Origin: Frondihabitans australicus
GTDB lineage: Bacteria; Actinomycetota; Actinomycetes; Actinomycetales; Microbacteriaceae
Length of the DNA: 64,000 bases
Assembly (NCBI RefSeq): GCF_003634555.1
Contig: NZ_RBKS01000001.1
Span: 2,976,001-3,040,000 of the forward strand
Reading direction: 5' to 3'
Positions 1 to 8,565 of the stretch are shown in pieces. Each line of letters starts with the position of its first letter. Positions within the stretch are counted from its first letter, which is position 1. The notes beneath the pieces are model-generated. The model made no database searches and was not told the origin of the DNA. It saw nothing but the letters and a program-made list of their open reading frames with translations. The position numbers and the translations under genes were made by a program.

Positions 1-74
1 CGACGACGGCGAGAACGCGCAGCCTTCTGGGCCCGCACCTCACCGGTGCATCGATTCGGGTGTGCGGTTCGTCA

Positions 75-1364
75 CTACAGAGTCACTCCTCGGGCGGCCA
101 TGAAGGGGACGGCGTCGGTGGCGACGCCGCCGACGCGGGTCTCGAAGTGGAGGTGGCAGCCGGTGGACCACCCGGTCGAGCCGACGCGTGCGATCTGCTG
201 GCCGACGGTCACCTGCTGCCCGACGGCGACCATGATGCCGCCGTCGACGATGTGGCCGTAGCCGGTCGAGATGTTGTTGCCGTTGTCGATCAGCACGAAG
301 TTGCCGTAGCCGCCGTAGGGGCCGGCGTAGATGACGGTGCCGCTCGCAGCCGCGAGGATCGGCGAGCCGCAGGAGGCGCCGAGGTCGGTGCCGGCGTGCA
401 GCGCGCGCACGTGGGTGTACGGGTCGACGCGCCAGCCGTAGCCCGACGTGATGTAGCCGCCGGCGGGCTTGGTCCAGCCCGACGAGCTCGGGACGCCGGT
501 GAGGCCGGACGCCTTCTCGGCAGCGGCCCTCGCCTTGGCCGCGGCGGCCGCGGCCGCCTTGGCGCGAGCCTGGACGCCCTTGTTGTACGAGGCGACGGTG
601 AGGATGCGCTTGGCCCGGATCGCCGCGAGCTGCGCCTCGAGGCGGGACTCGTTCGCCGACTGCTCCGACACCGCGGCCTGCGCGGCCTCGTTCGCGGCCG
701 TGGCGGCGGCGAGCGCGGTCTTCGCCTTCGCGGCGAGGTCGTTCAGCGCCGACGCCGCGACCTTCGCCTGGTCGGTGAGGCCCTGCGCCGTGTTGTGGGC
801 CTGGACCGCGTCGGCGTAGATGCCGTTGGCCTGCTCCGTGAGCTTGCTCATCGCGCCCAGGCGGTACAGGAGGCTGCCGGCCTGGCCGGGGTGAGCGATC
901 AGGTCGCTGGTGAGATCGCTCGAGCCCGATCTGCCCAGCTGCGCGGCGAGCTGACCGGCGCGCGTCTCGCTGGCCTTGGCGACCCGCTCGGCCTCGTCGG
1001 CCTGGGCCTGGAGCTGCTCCTTCTTGCTCTCCTGCTCGTCGTAGGCCATCTGGGCCTCCTGGAGCTCTTCGCCGCGCTGCGCGGCCACCTTCTCGGCGGC
1101 GGCGGCATTCGACTTGAGCGTGCCGAGCAGCTTCGTGATCTCGGCCACCTGCTGCTGCGCGACGTGCTGGTTCTTGACGGCCGCCTGCACGTCGGACCAC
1201 GACGGGTACTTGATCGCGGCACCGTCCGCTTCGAGGGGCGAACCGATGATCGACCCGGTGAGCACGACGCCGGCCGCGAGCATGGCGACGAGCGCGCGAC
1301 GGCGCGCGCGCGAGGCGGTGGCGGTACGGAGAGAGAGGTTCATCGATTCCCGAATCGTCGTCAC
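75..1364 (-). CDS. Secreted M23 peptidase with coiled coil (NlpD/EnvC-like)
   Basis: Predicted secreted peptidoglycan hydrolase, or activator of cell-wall hydrolysis, acting outside the membrane. The first 18 residues are Arg-rich and are followed by a hydrophobic signal segment (about residues 22-45). Residues 60-290 are rich in Ala, Glu and Lys without Pro, as in a long coiled coil. The C-terminal M23 domain has the complete zinc/catalytic set: HxxxD at H323/D327 and HLH at H404/H406. The 429-aa length suits actinobacterial NlpD-like proteins. A start at Met8 is possible and would shorten the n-region. The gene stands alone, and a run of 9-bp GT(A/C)ACA-type repeats lies just upstream. Endopeptidase specificity cannot be read from sequence. 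Confidence 0.9.
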   Translation of the reverse strand: MTTIRESMNLSLRTATASRARRRALVAMLAAGVVLTGSIIGSPLEADGAAIKYPSWSDVQAAVKNQHVAQQQVAEITKLLGTLKSNAAAAEKVAAQRGEELQEAQMAYDEQESKKEQLQAQADEAERVAKASETRAGQLAAQLGRSGSSDLTSDLIAHPGQAGSLLYRLGAMSKLTEQANGIYADAVQAHNTAQGLTDQAKVAASALNDLAAKAKTALAAATAANEAAQAAVSEQSANESRLEAQLAAIRAKRILTVASYNKGVQARAKAAAAAAAKARAAAEKASGLTGVPSSSGWTKPAGGYITSGYGWRVDPYTHVRALHAGTDLGASCGSPILAAASGTVIYAGPYGGYGNFVLIDNGNNISTGYGHIVDGGIMVAVGQQVTVGQQIARVGSTGWSTGCHLHFETRVGGVATDAVPFMAARGVTL

Positions 1365-1709
1365 GGTACGGCCGGATGGCAGGTCACACCGTTAACACGA
1401 GTAACAGTAGCAACGCACCACCAGCAGCCCAAGGGTGGTTTCGCACCTCTGGGCTGCGCTGTCGACCCGAGGCTCTCCGGCGGAAAGTCTCAACTACAGC
1501 GTGAACCTAACTCTGACAGGGGATTCTTCTGCGGCGGCCCGCCCGCGGGGCGTGTTGTGGAGAACCCACGTGTGACCCCAACTGGGGAGGGGTCGCGGCA
1601 ACACCTCCCCGTCGATTTCCCGGGCGCAGGAGCCCAGAGAGAGCCGTTTTGATTTTCGCCGCGCCTATCCGTATGCTTGGGCGGGTTGCTGTGACGCCCA
1701 CAAGCTCAC
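1365..1709. other. Non-coding gap between peptidase gene and tRNA-Glu
   Basis: This 345-bp stretch holds the promoter and leader of the minus-strand M23 peptidase. Visible structure: the direct repeats at 1380-1415, an inverted repeat whose 8-bp arms read GCAGCCCA/TGGGCTGC on the minus strand (about 1423-1456), and a G/C hairpin near 1580-1608. One copy of GCGCAGGAGC lies at 1624-1633. No protein-coding signal or recognisable riboswitch core was found. Confidence 0.6.
1380..1415 (-). promoter_or_regulatory. Tandem 9-bp repeats, possible MtrA-type operator
   Basis: Consecutive 9-bp units on the plus strand read CAGGTCACA, CCGTTAACA and CGAGTAACA, followed by a weaker GTAGCAACG. The common core is GTnACA every 9 bp. 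They lie 16-51 bp upstream of the peptidase start. MtrA, which controls cell-wall hydrolase genes in actinobacteria, is known to use GTCACA/GTAAC-like repeats, so this is a plausible activator or repressor site. The assignment is inference. Confidence 0.4.
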
Positions 1710-1782
1710 GGCCCCATCGTTTAGTGGCCTAGGACACCGCCCTTTCACGGCGGCAGCACGGGTTCGAATCCCGTTGGGGTCA
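1710..1782 (+). tRNA. tRNA-Glu (UUC)
   Basis: The cloverleaf is readable. Acceptor GGCCCCA pairs with TGGGGTC (one G-T wobble), the anticodon stem is CCGCC/GGCGG with loop CTTTCAC (anticodon TTC), and the T arm is ACGGG TTCGAAT CCCGT with discriminator A. CCA is not encoded. First of three clustered tRNA genes. Its product is also the substrate of HemA, encoded about 27 kb downstream. Confidence 0.97.
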
Positions 1783-1841
1783 CAGTGCTTGATAAACGAC
1801 ACTGAAGCAGGAATTTCAAGTAAAGACAGTTTCACAAGTTT

Positions 1842-1915
1842 GGCCCTGTAGCGCAGTTGGTTAGCGCGCCGCCCTGTCACGGCGGAGGTCGCCGGTTCAA
1901 GTCCGGTCAGGGTCG
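1842..1915 (+). tRNA. tRNA-Asp (GUC)
   Basis: Acceptor GGCCCTG pairs with CAGGGTC, the anticodon loop is CTGTCAC (anticodon GTC), the T arm is GCCGG TTCAAGT CCGGT, and the discriminator is G. A CCA follows directly at 1916-1918, just before tRNA-Phe begins. It lies 59 bp after tRNA-Glu, and the spacer between them is unusually A/T-rich. Confidence 0.97.
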
Positions 1916-1919
1916 CCAT

Positions 1920-1992
1920 GGCTGGGTAGCTCAGTTGGTAGAGCGTTCGACTGAAAATCGAGAGGTCCAGGGATCGACGCCCTGTCCAGCCA
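1920..1992 (+). tRNA. tRNA-Phe (GAA)
   Basis: Acceptor GGCTGGG pairs with TCCAGCC, the anticodon stem TTCGA/TCGAG holds loop CTGAAAA (anticodon GAA), the discriminator is A, and CCA is encoded at 1993-1995. It starts 4 nt after tRNA-Asp, so the two are surely co-transcribed. The T loop reads ATCGACG, so position 54 is A instead of the near-universal T. Confidence 0.95.
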
Positions 1993-2000
1993 CCATGTTC

Positions 2001-2108
2001 GTTGGCTTCGCCAACTTCCCTCACGGACAGGGCGTTGTTCCTTTAAGAACCGCCTGTCCAGCCCGGTCCCTTCCCGCGGCTGCGCCGCGTGCGGCGCTTC
2101 GCGCCGCC
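2001..2108 (+). terminator. Hairpin cluster after the tRNA genes
   Basis: Several inverted repeats follow tRNA-Phe: GTTGGC/GCCAAC at 2001-2015, an imperfect long hairpin built on GGACAGG/CCTGTCC with GTTC/GAAC inside (about 2023-2060), and dense GGCTGCGCC/GGCGC palindromes at about 2078-2108. They probably serve processing and termination of the tRNA transcript. There is no U-tract, so the mechanism is uncertain. Confidence 0.5.
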
Positions 2109-2188
2109 TCTCGGCCGGACGGCGAAGCGTCGCGCGCCAGGAGACATTCGGCGTGGGTGTTTTATGCCCTGGTGTGATATACCTTATG

Positions 2189-2228
2189 GAGCGGCGAGGA
2201 GCTGGGTACGGCCGGCTCCTCGCCGCTC
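2189..2228 (-). terminator. Hairpin terminator downstream of rocD
   Basis: A perfect 14-bp inverted repeat, GAGCGGCGAGGAGC (2189-2202) and GCTCCTCGCCGCTC (2215-2228), with a 12-nt loop. It sits 12 bp beyond the rocD stop codon. It has no T-run, as is common for terminators in GC-rich actinobacteria. Confidence 0.7.
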
Positions 2229-2240
2229 CTGCAACAGGTC

Positions 2241-3455
2241 CTAGCGGGCGAGCACCGCGTGCAACTGCTCCGCCGCCCAGTCGAGGTCGTCGCCCGACAC
2301 CACGAGCGGCGGCGCCAGACGGATTGTCGAGCCATGAGTGTCTTTCGCCAGCACCCCGCGCCGCAGCAGGGCCTCGCACACCTCGCGACCGGTGCCGACG
2401 GCCGGGTCGACGTCGATGCCGAACCAGAGGCCGGCGCTGCGCACCGCGACCACGCCCGACCCGACGAGGGGGTCGATCGCCTTCCGCAGGCGTGCTCCGA
2501 GCGATGCGGCGCGCTCCTGGTATTCGCCGGTCTCCAGCATCCTGACGACCTCGAGCCCCACCGCCGCCGCCAGCGGGTTGCCGCCGAAGGTCGATCCGTG
2601 CTCGCCGGGCCGCAGGACCCCGAGGACGTCGCGGCGCCCGACGACCGCCGACACCGGCACGATGCCGCCGCCGAGCGCCTTGCCGAGGGTGATCAGGTCG
2701 GGCTTCACGCCGACGAGATCGCAGGCCAGCGTCGAGCCGGTGCGCCCGAGGCCGGACTGGATCTCGTCCGCGACGAGCAGGACGTTCCGCGCCGCAGTGA
2801 TCGCGCGGACCGCGGGCAGGTACGACGCCGGCGGCACGATCACACCGGCCTCGCCCTGGATCGGCTCGAGCAGGACCGCCACGGTGTCGTCGGTGATCGC
2901 CGCCTCGATCGCGTCGGCGTCGCCGTACGGCACCGAGACGAAGCCGGGCGTGTACGGACCGAAGCCGTCGCGCGCCTCCGGGTCGCCGGAGAAGCTCACG
3001 ATCGTCGTCGTGCGCCCGTGGAAGTTGCCGTCGGCGACGATGATCGTCGCCCGGCCCTCGGGCACCCCCTTCACCCGGTAGCCCCAGGCGCGTGCGACCT
3101 TGATGGCGGACTCGACCGCCTCGGCTCCTGTGTTCATCGGAAGCACCAAGTCGGCGTCGACGAGGCCGGCGAGCGCGGCCGCGAACGGCCCCAGCCGATC
3201 GTTGTGGAATGCCCGCGAAGTGAGGGTGACGCGGTCGAGCTGCGCCCGCGCGGCGTCGAGGAGCCGCGGGCTGCCGTGGCCGAAGTTCACGGCCGAATAT
3301 GCGGCGAGGCAGTCGAGGTAGCGATTGCCCTCGACGTCGGTGACCCAGGCGCCGTCGCCCGTCTCGACGACGACGGGCAGCGGGTGGTAGTTGTGCGCGA
3401 GCGCGCCCTCCTCGACGGCGATCGCCGCCGCGGTGCGGGTCGAGGCGCTAGACAT
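2241..3455 (-). CDS. rocD: Ornithine aminotransferase
   Basis: PLP-dependent class III aminotransferase that converts ornithine and 2-oxoglutarate to glutamate-5-semialdehyde and glutamate in the cytosol. Seen: the early MNTGAEAVE motif, the FHGRT segment, VADEIQSGLGRTG around the cofactor Asp, and LGKALGGG containing the Schiff-base Lys. Its 404 aa match the family. It lies 6 bp downstream of the guanidino-hydrolase gene, so the two form an operon, and PutA, which oxidises the product, is encoded 1.4 kb away. A perfect hairpin follows the stop. A related ornithine/acetylornithine enzyme is the only real alternative, and the catabolic context favours RocD. Confidence 0.93.
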   Translation of the reverse strand: MSSASTRTAAAIAVEEGALAHNYHPLPVVVETGDGAWVTDVEGNRYLDCLAAYSAVNFGHGSPRLLDAARAQLDRVTLTSRAFHNDRLGPFAAALAGLVDADLVLPMNTGAEAVESAIKVARAWGYRVKGVPEGRATIIVADGNFHGRTTTIVSFSGDPEARDGFGPYTPGFVSVPYGDADAIEAAITDDTVAVLLEPIQGEAGVIVPPASYLPAVRAITAARNVLLVADEIQSGLGRTGSTLACDLVGVKPDLITLGKALGGGIVPVSAVVGRRDVLGVLRPGEHGSTFGGNPLAAAVGLEVVRMLETGEYQERAASLGARLRKAIDPLVGSGVVAVRSAGLWFGIDVDPAVGTGREVCEALLRRGVLAKDTHGSTIRLAPPLVVSGDDLDWAAEQLHAVLAR

Positions 3456-3461
3456 GGCCCG

Positions 3462-4322
3462 TCATCGCCGGAGCTCGAGGGTGCAGCACTTCACGCCGCC
3501 CCCGCCGAGGAGGAGTTCGGAGAGGTCGACGCCGATCGGGTTGTAGCCGCGGTCGCGCAGCTGCTGCTCGAAGCCCTTGGCGCGCGAGGCGATCACGACG
3601 TTGTAGCCGTCGGAGTACGAGTTGAGGCCGAGGATGGCGGCGTCCTCCTCGCTGACCAGGATCGCGTCGGGGAAGCGGGACCGCAGCGTCGCCAGCGACT
3701 CCTCGTCGAAGGCGCTCTCGAGGTAGGCGATGTTGGAGTGCCCGTCGACCGGCTCGGGATCGAGCACGGCGATCGCGGTGTCGAGGTGGTAGAAGCTCGG
3801 GTTGACGAGGTTGAGGGTCACGACCTCGCGGCCGAAGACCTTCGCCAGCTCCTGGTGCGAAGTCGAGTCGCTGCGGAATCCCGTCCCGGCCAGGATCACA
3901 TCGCCCACGAGGAGGAAGTCGCCCTCGCCCTCGTTGATCTGCTCGGGGACGGCGACCTCGAAGCCGTGGTCGCCGAACCACTTCATGTAGGCCGGGCCCT
4001 CGGGCTGGCGCTCGGGGTAGGTGAAGCTGGCGCCGTAGGCCTTGCCGTCGAGCACGAAGCCGCCGTTGGCCGAGTAGACCATGTCGGGCAGGCCCTCGAT
4101 CGGGTCGATGAGCTCGACGTCGAAGCCGAGGCCGACGTACGTGTCGTAGAGGGTCTGCCACTGGGCGACCGCGCGGCTGGTGTCGGTGGGGTCTTCCGGG
4201 TGCATCCAGGGGTTGATGCGATAGCTCACCGTGAAGAAGTCGGGTCGGCACATCAGGATCGTGCGATGCGTCGCCCGGCGCGGTGTCGCGGGGGCCTGGT
4301 CGGTGTCGGTCGCGATGCTCAC
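3462..4322 (-). CDS. Guanidino-group hydrolase (DDAH / arginine dihydrolase-like)
   Basis: Member of the pentein superfamily that hydrolyses guanidino groups. Visible catalytic elements: PDMVYSANGGF near residues 79-89, FYHLDTA with the catalytic His, and Cys279/Cys280 in the C-terminal KCCTLEL, where the nucleophile is expected. Most databases would call this dimethylargininase. The Asn (about N86) in the SANGG motif recalls arginine dihydrolases (ArgZ/AgrE), which release ornithine plus two ammonia. Co-transcription with rocD supports ornithine as product. I chose GTG at 4322: an upstream ATG at 4388 would add 22 Arg-rich residues that overlap the divergent Lrp promoter. The true substrate is unproven. 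Confidence 0.8.
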   Translation of the reverse strand: MSIATDTDQAPATPRRATHRTILMCRPDFFTVSYRINPWMHPEDPTDTSRAVAQWQTLYDTYVGLGFDVELIDPIEGLPDMVYSANGGFVLDGKAYGASFTYPERQPEGPAYMKWFGDHGFEVAVPEQINEGEGDFLLVGDVILAGTGFRSDSTSHQELAKVFGREVVTLNLVNPSFYHLDTAIAVLDPEPVDGHSNIAYLESAFDEESLATLRSRFPDAILVSEEDAAILGLNSYSDGYNVVIASRAKGFEQQLRDRGYNPIGVDLSELLLGGGGVKCCTLELRR

Positions 4323-4425
4323 GCCTGCCAGTCTCACACGCCGATCGCGCATTCTCGTGGCATCGTGCGCACGTCTGATGCTTAACACAGCGACTCGCGC
4401 AAGATTCGAGCACTATCGTCGTCGC

Positions 4426-4863
4426 GTGGACAATCTCGACTTCAGCATCATCGACCTGCTGCGCCAGAACGCCCGCGCCGGCTACGGCGACATCGGCGAC
4501 GTCGTGGGGCTCTCGGCCTCTGCGGTGAAGAGGCGCGTCGACCGGATGGTGCACGACGGCGTGATCCGCGGCTTCACGGTGCAGGTCGACCCGGCGGTCG
4601 ACGGGCTGGCGACGGAGGCGTACGTCGAGCTGTTCTGCCGCGGAACGGTGTCGCCGGCCGAGCTCCAGCGGATCCTGAGCACCGTGCCCGAGGTGGTCGA
4701 CGCCGGCACCGTCACCGGCAGCGCCGACGCGATCGTGCACATGCGGTCGCGCGACATCCCGTCGCTCGAGGGGGCGCTCGAGCGCGTGCGGAACGCGCCG
4801 AACGTCGATCACACGCGCAGCGCGATCGTCCTGTCCAAGCTGATCAACCGGCAGCCCGCGTAG
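4426..4863 (+). CDS. Lrp/AsnC-family regulator
   Basis: Transcription factor with an N-terminal winged helix (VDNLDFSIIDLLRQNARAG onward, residues 1-60) and a C-terminal RAM/ligand domain, 145 aa. The family senses amino acids. Its position, divergent from the arginine hydrolase/rocD operon and convergent (16 bp) with putA, makes it the likely local regulator of arginine/proline catabolism. The GTG at 4426 was chosen because it starts the HTH directly and follows a CACTAT -10-like hexamer (4411-4416), giving an almost leaderless mRNA. Longer in-frame starts would add residues unlike the family. Confidence 0.9.
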   Translation: MDNLDFSIIDLLRQNARAGYGDIGDVVGLSASAVKRRVDRMVHDGVIRGFTVQVDPAVDGLATEAYVELFCRGTVSPAELQRILSTVPEVVDAGTVTGSADAIVHMRSRDIPSLEGALERVRNAPNVDHTRSAIVLSKLINRQPA

Positions 4864-4879
4864 GGCCCGGCGCGGCGCG

Positions 4880-7800
4880 CTAGAACCGGAGTGCGGCGAT
4901 GTCGGGGATCGGGTTGCCGAAGCGGTGCGCGGTGATCGAGAGCGACTGCTCGCGCAGGAACGGCAGGAGCTCGACGCGGCCCGACTCGGTCACCTCGTCG
5001 GAGTAGATCGCGACGTCGGGTGAGCCGGCGATCGCCTGCGAGAGCGCGTGCGCGGAGCCGCCGATCAGTCGGATCCTGAGCCCCCTGTAACTGCCCGCGC
5101 CGGGGCCGTCGAGGTGCGCGCCGGGGTCTGCCTGGAGCAGGGCCTGACGGTTGAACGCGACGGTGTTCTGCACGCCGAGGTTGAGCACGCCCGAGTCTTG
5201 AGTGGCCCGCACGATCATCGAGAGGTCGTCGTCGGGCGCCTGGTCGACCTGCCCCTGCAGCAGCCCGGCGGCGGCACGCGCCAGCCAGAGCCCCTCGTTC
5301 TCGACCGTGATGTCGTCGACGCGCACCGGGCTGTCAGAAGACCGCAGGAGCTGCACCAGAGTCGCCGGCAGAGGGTGCGCCGTGCTGATGGTGAGAGCCG
5401 ACCCGGCCCGGGCCCCCGCCGCGACGAGTCGGATGAGGTCGGCCATGTCGCCGTCCGTGGCCAGCCGGATCGTGACGGGGTGCGGGAGGTAGCGGAAGAC
5501 GTTGCGCTCGACGCCGAGGGCCGACGGGTCGACCGGCGAGGCGAAGCGGGCGAGCCAGGCGCGCTGGTCGCTCGCGCTGCCCGAGCGGACGAAGTCGAAC
5601 TCCTCGAACGACAGCACCGAGCGCGTCGCCTCGATGATCTTCACGCCGAGCTCGGGCACGCCGTCGAGCTGGAGCGACGCCCGGGGCTCGTGCGGCACGC
5701 GCGCGAACGAGGTGAGCGACGCGACGTAGTCGGGCCCGCCCGCCTTCGCCGTGGTGCCGACGCTCGAGCGCTTCCAGCCGCCGAACGGCTGGCGACGCAC
5801 GATCGCGCCGGTCGTCGAGCGGTTGACGTAGAGGTTGCCGGCCTCGACCCGCGACGCCCAGTGCGCGATCTCGCGGGCGTCGAGGCTCTCCAGGCCCGCG
5901 GTGAGGCCGTACTCGACGGCGTTCTGCAGGTCGATCGCCTCGTCGAGGGTCTCGGCGCGCATGACGCCCAGAACGGGGCCGAAGTACTCGGTGCGGTGGA
6001 ACTCGCTGCCGGGTCGCACGCCGTCGCGCACGCCGGGGCTCCAGAGCACGCCCGTCTCGTCGAGGGGCCTCGGGGTCGCCCACCAGGTCTCGCCCTCGCC
6101 GAGCTCGGTGAGGCCGCGCAGCAGCTTGCCCTCGGGCGGGTCGATCAGCGGGCCCATGCGCGTCGTGGCGACGTCGGGGTAGCCCACCCGGATGCTCGCC
6201 ACCGCGTCGACGAGCTGCCGCCGGAACCTCTCGCTGCGCCCCACCGAGCCGACGAGGATCACGAGCGAGGCCGCCGAGCACTTCTGGCCGGCGTGCCCGA
6301 AGGCGCTGGCGACGACGTCCGCGACCGCGAGATCGAGGTCGGCGGACGGCGTCACGACGATGGCGTTCTTGCCGCTGGTCTCGGCGTGCAGCCGCAGATC
6401 GGTGCGCCAGGATCGGAACGCCTGCGCGGTCTCGAACGACCCCGTCAGGATCACCGCGTCGACGGCCGGGTGGGCGACGAGGTGGCGGCCGAGGTCGCCC
6501 TCGTCGAGGTCGACCAGCGCGAGCAGCGAGCGCGGCACCCCTGCGCGCCAGAGGATGTCGGCGAGCACCGCACCCGTGCGGTGCGCCTGGGGCGCGGGCT
6601 TCAGGATCACGCCGCTGCCCGCCGCGAGCGCGCCGAGCACGCCGCCGATCGGGATGGAGACCGGGAAGTTCCACGGCGGGGCGACGACGGTGAGGCGCGG
6701 CGGGACCGCGCGGGCGCCATCGATCCGGTCGAGCTCTCGGGCCTGCTCGGCGTAGTACCGGGCGAAGTCGATCGCCTCGGAGACCTCCGGGTCGCCCTCG
6801 GCGACGGTCTTGCCGGTCTCGGACGCCATCACCTCGATGAGGTCGGACCGGGCGGCCGCGAGCCCGGCGGCGACGAGGTCGAGGAGCTCGGCCCGGGTGG
6901 CGCCGTCCTCACGGCCCCACTTCACGCCCGACTCGGCGACGCCGGCGATGATGCTCTCGAGGGCGGCGACGTCCGAGACCCAGGCCTTCTCGATGGTCTC
7001 GGCGCCGAGGTCGCTCGTCGCGGACTTCTGCAGGATCCGCGCCGCCCACGTCCGGTTCGCCTCGAGAGCGGGATCGGTGTCGGGCTCGTTCTCGAAGTCG
7101 CCGACGCGCATGTCGAGGTCGTAGCCGCGGGAGCGATCCTGCGTCCGCCGGGGGCCCGGCGTCTCGTCGCCGGCCGCGACCAGGTCGTCCTTCAGCGCGA
7201 GCGACGCGAGGAAGCGGTCTTTCTCGCGCTCGAACACCTCGGGGTCGGTGTCGATCTCGAAGGCGCCGGAGAGGAAGTTCTCGGGGCTGGCGTTCTCCTC
7301 CAGTCGTCGCACGAGGTAGCTGATGGCGGAGTCGAACTCGGCAGGGTGCACGACGGGCGTGTAGAGCAGGAGCCGCCCCACGTCTTTCCGCACCGCCTCG
7401 GCCTGCGCGGTGGCCATGCCGAGCAGCATCTCGAAGTCGACCCGGTTGGTGACCATGTTCTGCTTCGCGAGGTTCCACGCGTAGGCGACGTCGAAGAGGT
7501 TGTGCCCGGCGACGCCGATCTTGACGGCGGCCGCGTTCTCGGGCTGGAGCGCCCAGTCGATCATGCGGAGGTAGTTCGCGTCGGTCTCGACCTTCGACGA
7601 CCAGGTGGCGAGGGGCCAGCCGTGCACGGCGGCGTCGACGCGCTCCATCGCGAGGTTGGCGCCCTTGACGATGCGCACCTTGACCGGGGCTCCGCCGCGG
7701 GCGATGCGAGCCCGGGACCACTCAGTGAGCAGCTTGAGCGCGCCGAGCGAGTCGGGCAGGTAGGCCTGCAGCACGACGCCGGCCTCGAGGCCGAGCATCT

Positions 7801-8524
7801 CGGGGGTGTCCAGGATCCGGGCGAAGACGTCGATCGTCAGGTCGAGGTCGTGGTACTCCTCCATGTCGAGGTTGATGAACTTCGTCGTGGTCGACGACGC
7901 CGCCAGCTCGTAGAGCGGCGTGAGCCTCTCGACCAGCCGGTCGCTCGTGGCCTCGAACGCCCACAGGCTGAGCTGGCTGGCGACCGCGGACGCCTTGATC
8001 GACACGTAGTCGACGTCGCCGCGGGCGAGGAGCGCACGCGTGCCCTCGAGCCGGCGGTCGGACTCGGCGTCGCCGAGGACGGCCTCGCCGAGGAGGTTGA
8101 GGTTGAGCCGGGAGCCGTCCGCGCGGAGCTTGGCCAGGCTCGCGCCGAGCCGGTGCGGGGTCGCGTCGACGATGAGGTGCTCGACCATGCGGCGGAGGGC
8201 CTTGCGGGCGACGGGCACGACCGTGCGCGGCGCACCCGACGCCAGGCCGCCGCCGGTCGAGATGGCGGCGCGGAGGAACCACGGCAGGAACTTCGGGATC
8301 GACCGGCTCAGCTCTTCCAGGCTGGCGCCCGCGACCTGGAGGTCTTCCGGACGCACGACGCGGTCCACGAAGCCGAGCGTGAAGTCGAGGCCGTCGGGGT
8401 CGCGGAGCACGCCGGCGAGCCGCTGCGCCTGGACGCCGACGCGGGCGCCCTGCGACTCGCTCAGCCAGCGGCGGACCGTGTCGACGGACTCCTGGGCCAG
8501 GGAAGCGGGGCGCACGTCGGACAT
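4880..8524 (-). CDS. putA: Bifunctional proline dehydrogenase / P5C dehydrogenase PutA
   Basis: Oxidises proline to P5C with FAD and then glutamate semialdehyde to glutamate with NAD+. The N-terminal half has PRODH features (KFINLDMEEYHDL, VRIVKGAN). The second half is an aldehyde dehydrogenase with LHAETSGKNAI and the catalytic Cys749 in FGHAGQKCSA. At 1214 aa it is a long PutA with a C-terminal extension after the ALDH domain, but it lacks the N-terminal ribbon-helix-helix repressor domain of enterobacterial PutA. It also completes ornithine degradation by taking the RocD product. The AGGATA (minus-strand TATCCT) at 8531-8536 lies 6 nt before the ATG, suggesting a leaderless mRNA divergent from marR. 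Confidence 0.96.
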   Translation of the reverse strand: MSDVRPASLAQESVDTVRRWLSESQGARVGVQAQRLAGVLRDPDGLDFTLGFVDRVVRPEDLQVAGASLEELSRSIPKFLPWFLRAAISTGGGLASGAPRTVVPVARKALRRMVEHLIVDATPHRLGASLAKLRADGSRLNLNLLGEAVLGDAESDRRLEGTRALLARGDVDYVSIKASAVASQLSLWAFEATSDRLVERLTPLYELAASSTTTKFINLDMEEYHDLDLTIDVFARILDTPEMLGLEAGVVLQAYLPDSLGALKLLTEWSRARIARGGAPVKVRIVKGANLAMERVDAAVHGWPLATWSSKVETDANYLRMIDWALQPENAAAVKIGVAGHNLFDVAYAWNLAKQNMVTNRVDFEMLLGMATAQAEAVRKDVGRLLLYTPVVHPAEFDSAISYLVRRLEENASPENFLSGAFEIDTDPEVFEREKDRFLASLALKDDLVAAGDETPGPRRTQDRSRGYDLDMRVGDFENEPDTDPALEANRTWAARILQKSATSDLGAETIEKAWVSDVAALESIIAGVAESGVKWGREDGATRAELLDLVAAGLAAARSDLIEVMASETGKTVAEGDPEVSEAIDFARYYAEQARELDRIDGARAVPPRLTVVAPPWNFPVSIPIGGVLGALAAGSGVILKPAPQAHRTGAVLADILWRAGVPRSLLALVDLDEGDLGRHLVAHPAVDAVILTGSFETAQAFRSWRTDLRLHAETSGKNAIVVTPSADLDLAVADVVASAFGHAGQKCSAASLVILVGSVGRSERFRRQLVDAVASIRVGYPDVATTRMGPLIDPPEGKLLRGLTELGEGETWWATPRPLDETGVLWSPGVRDGVRPGSEFHRTEYFGPVLGVMRAETLDEAIDLQNAVEYGLTAGLESLDAREIAHWASRVEAGNLYVNRSTTGAIVRRQPFGGWKRSSVGTTAKAGGPDYVASLTSFARVPHEPRASLQLDGVPELGVKIIEATRSVLSFEEFDFVRSGSASDQRAWLARFASPVDPSALGVERNVFRYLPHPVTIRLATDGDMADLIRLVAAGARAGSALTISTAHPLPATLVQLLRSSDSPVRVDDITVENEGLWLARAAAGLLQGQVDQAPDDDLSMIVRATQDSGVLNLGVQNTVAFNRQALLQADPGAHLDGPGAGSYRGLRIRLIGGSAHALSQAIAGSPDVAIYSDEVTESGRVELLPFLREQSLSITAHRFGNPIPDIAALRF

Positions 8525-8565
8525 GCAACGAGGATATGCCGCGCCCCCGTCCCTACACTGGGCGA

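Noticed and set aside
1365-1709. Possible ydaO (c-di-AMP) riboswitch before the M23 peptidase
   Set aside because: These riboswitches often precede actinobacterial wall peptidases, but the conserved GGGGGACCC and GGTGAATC segments were not found on the minus strand; only unrelated hairpins are present.
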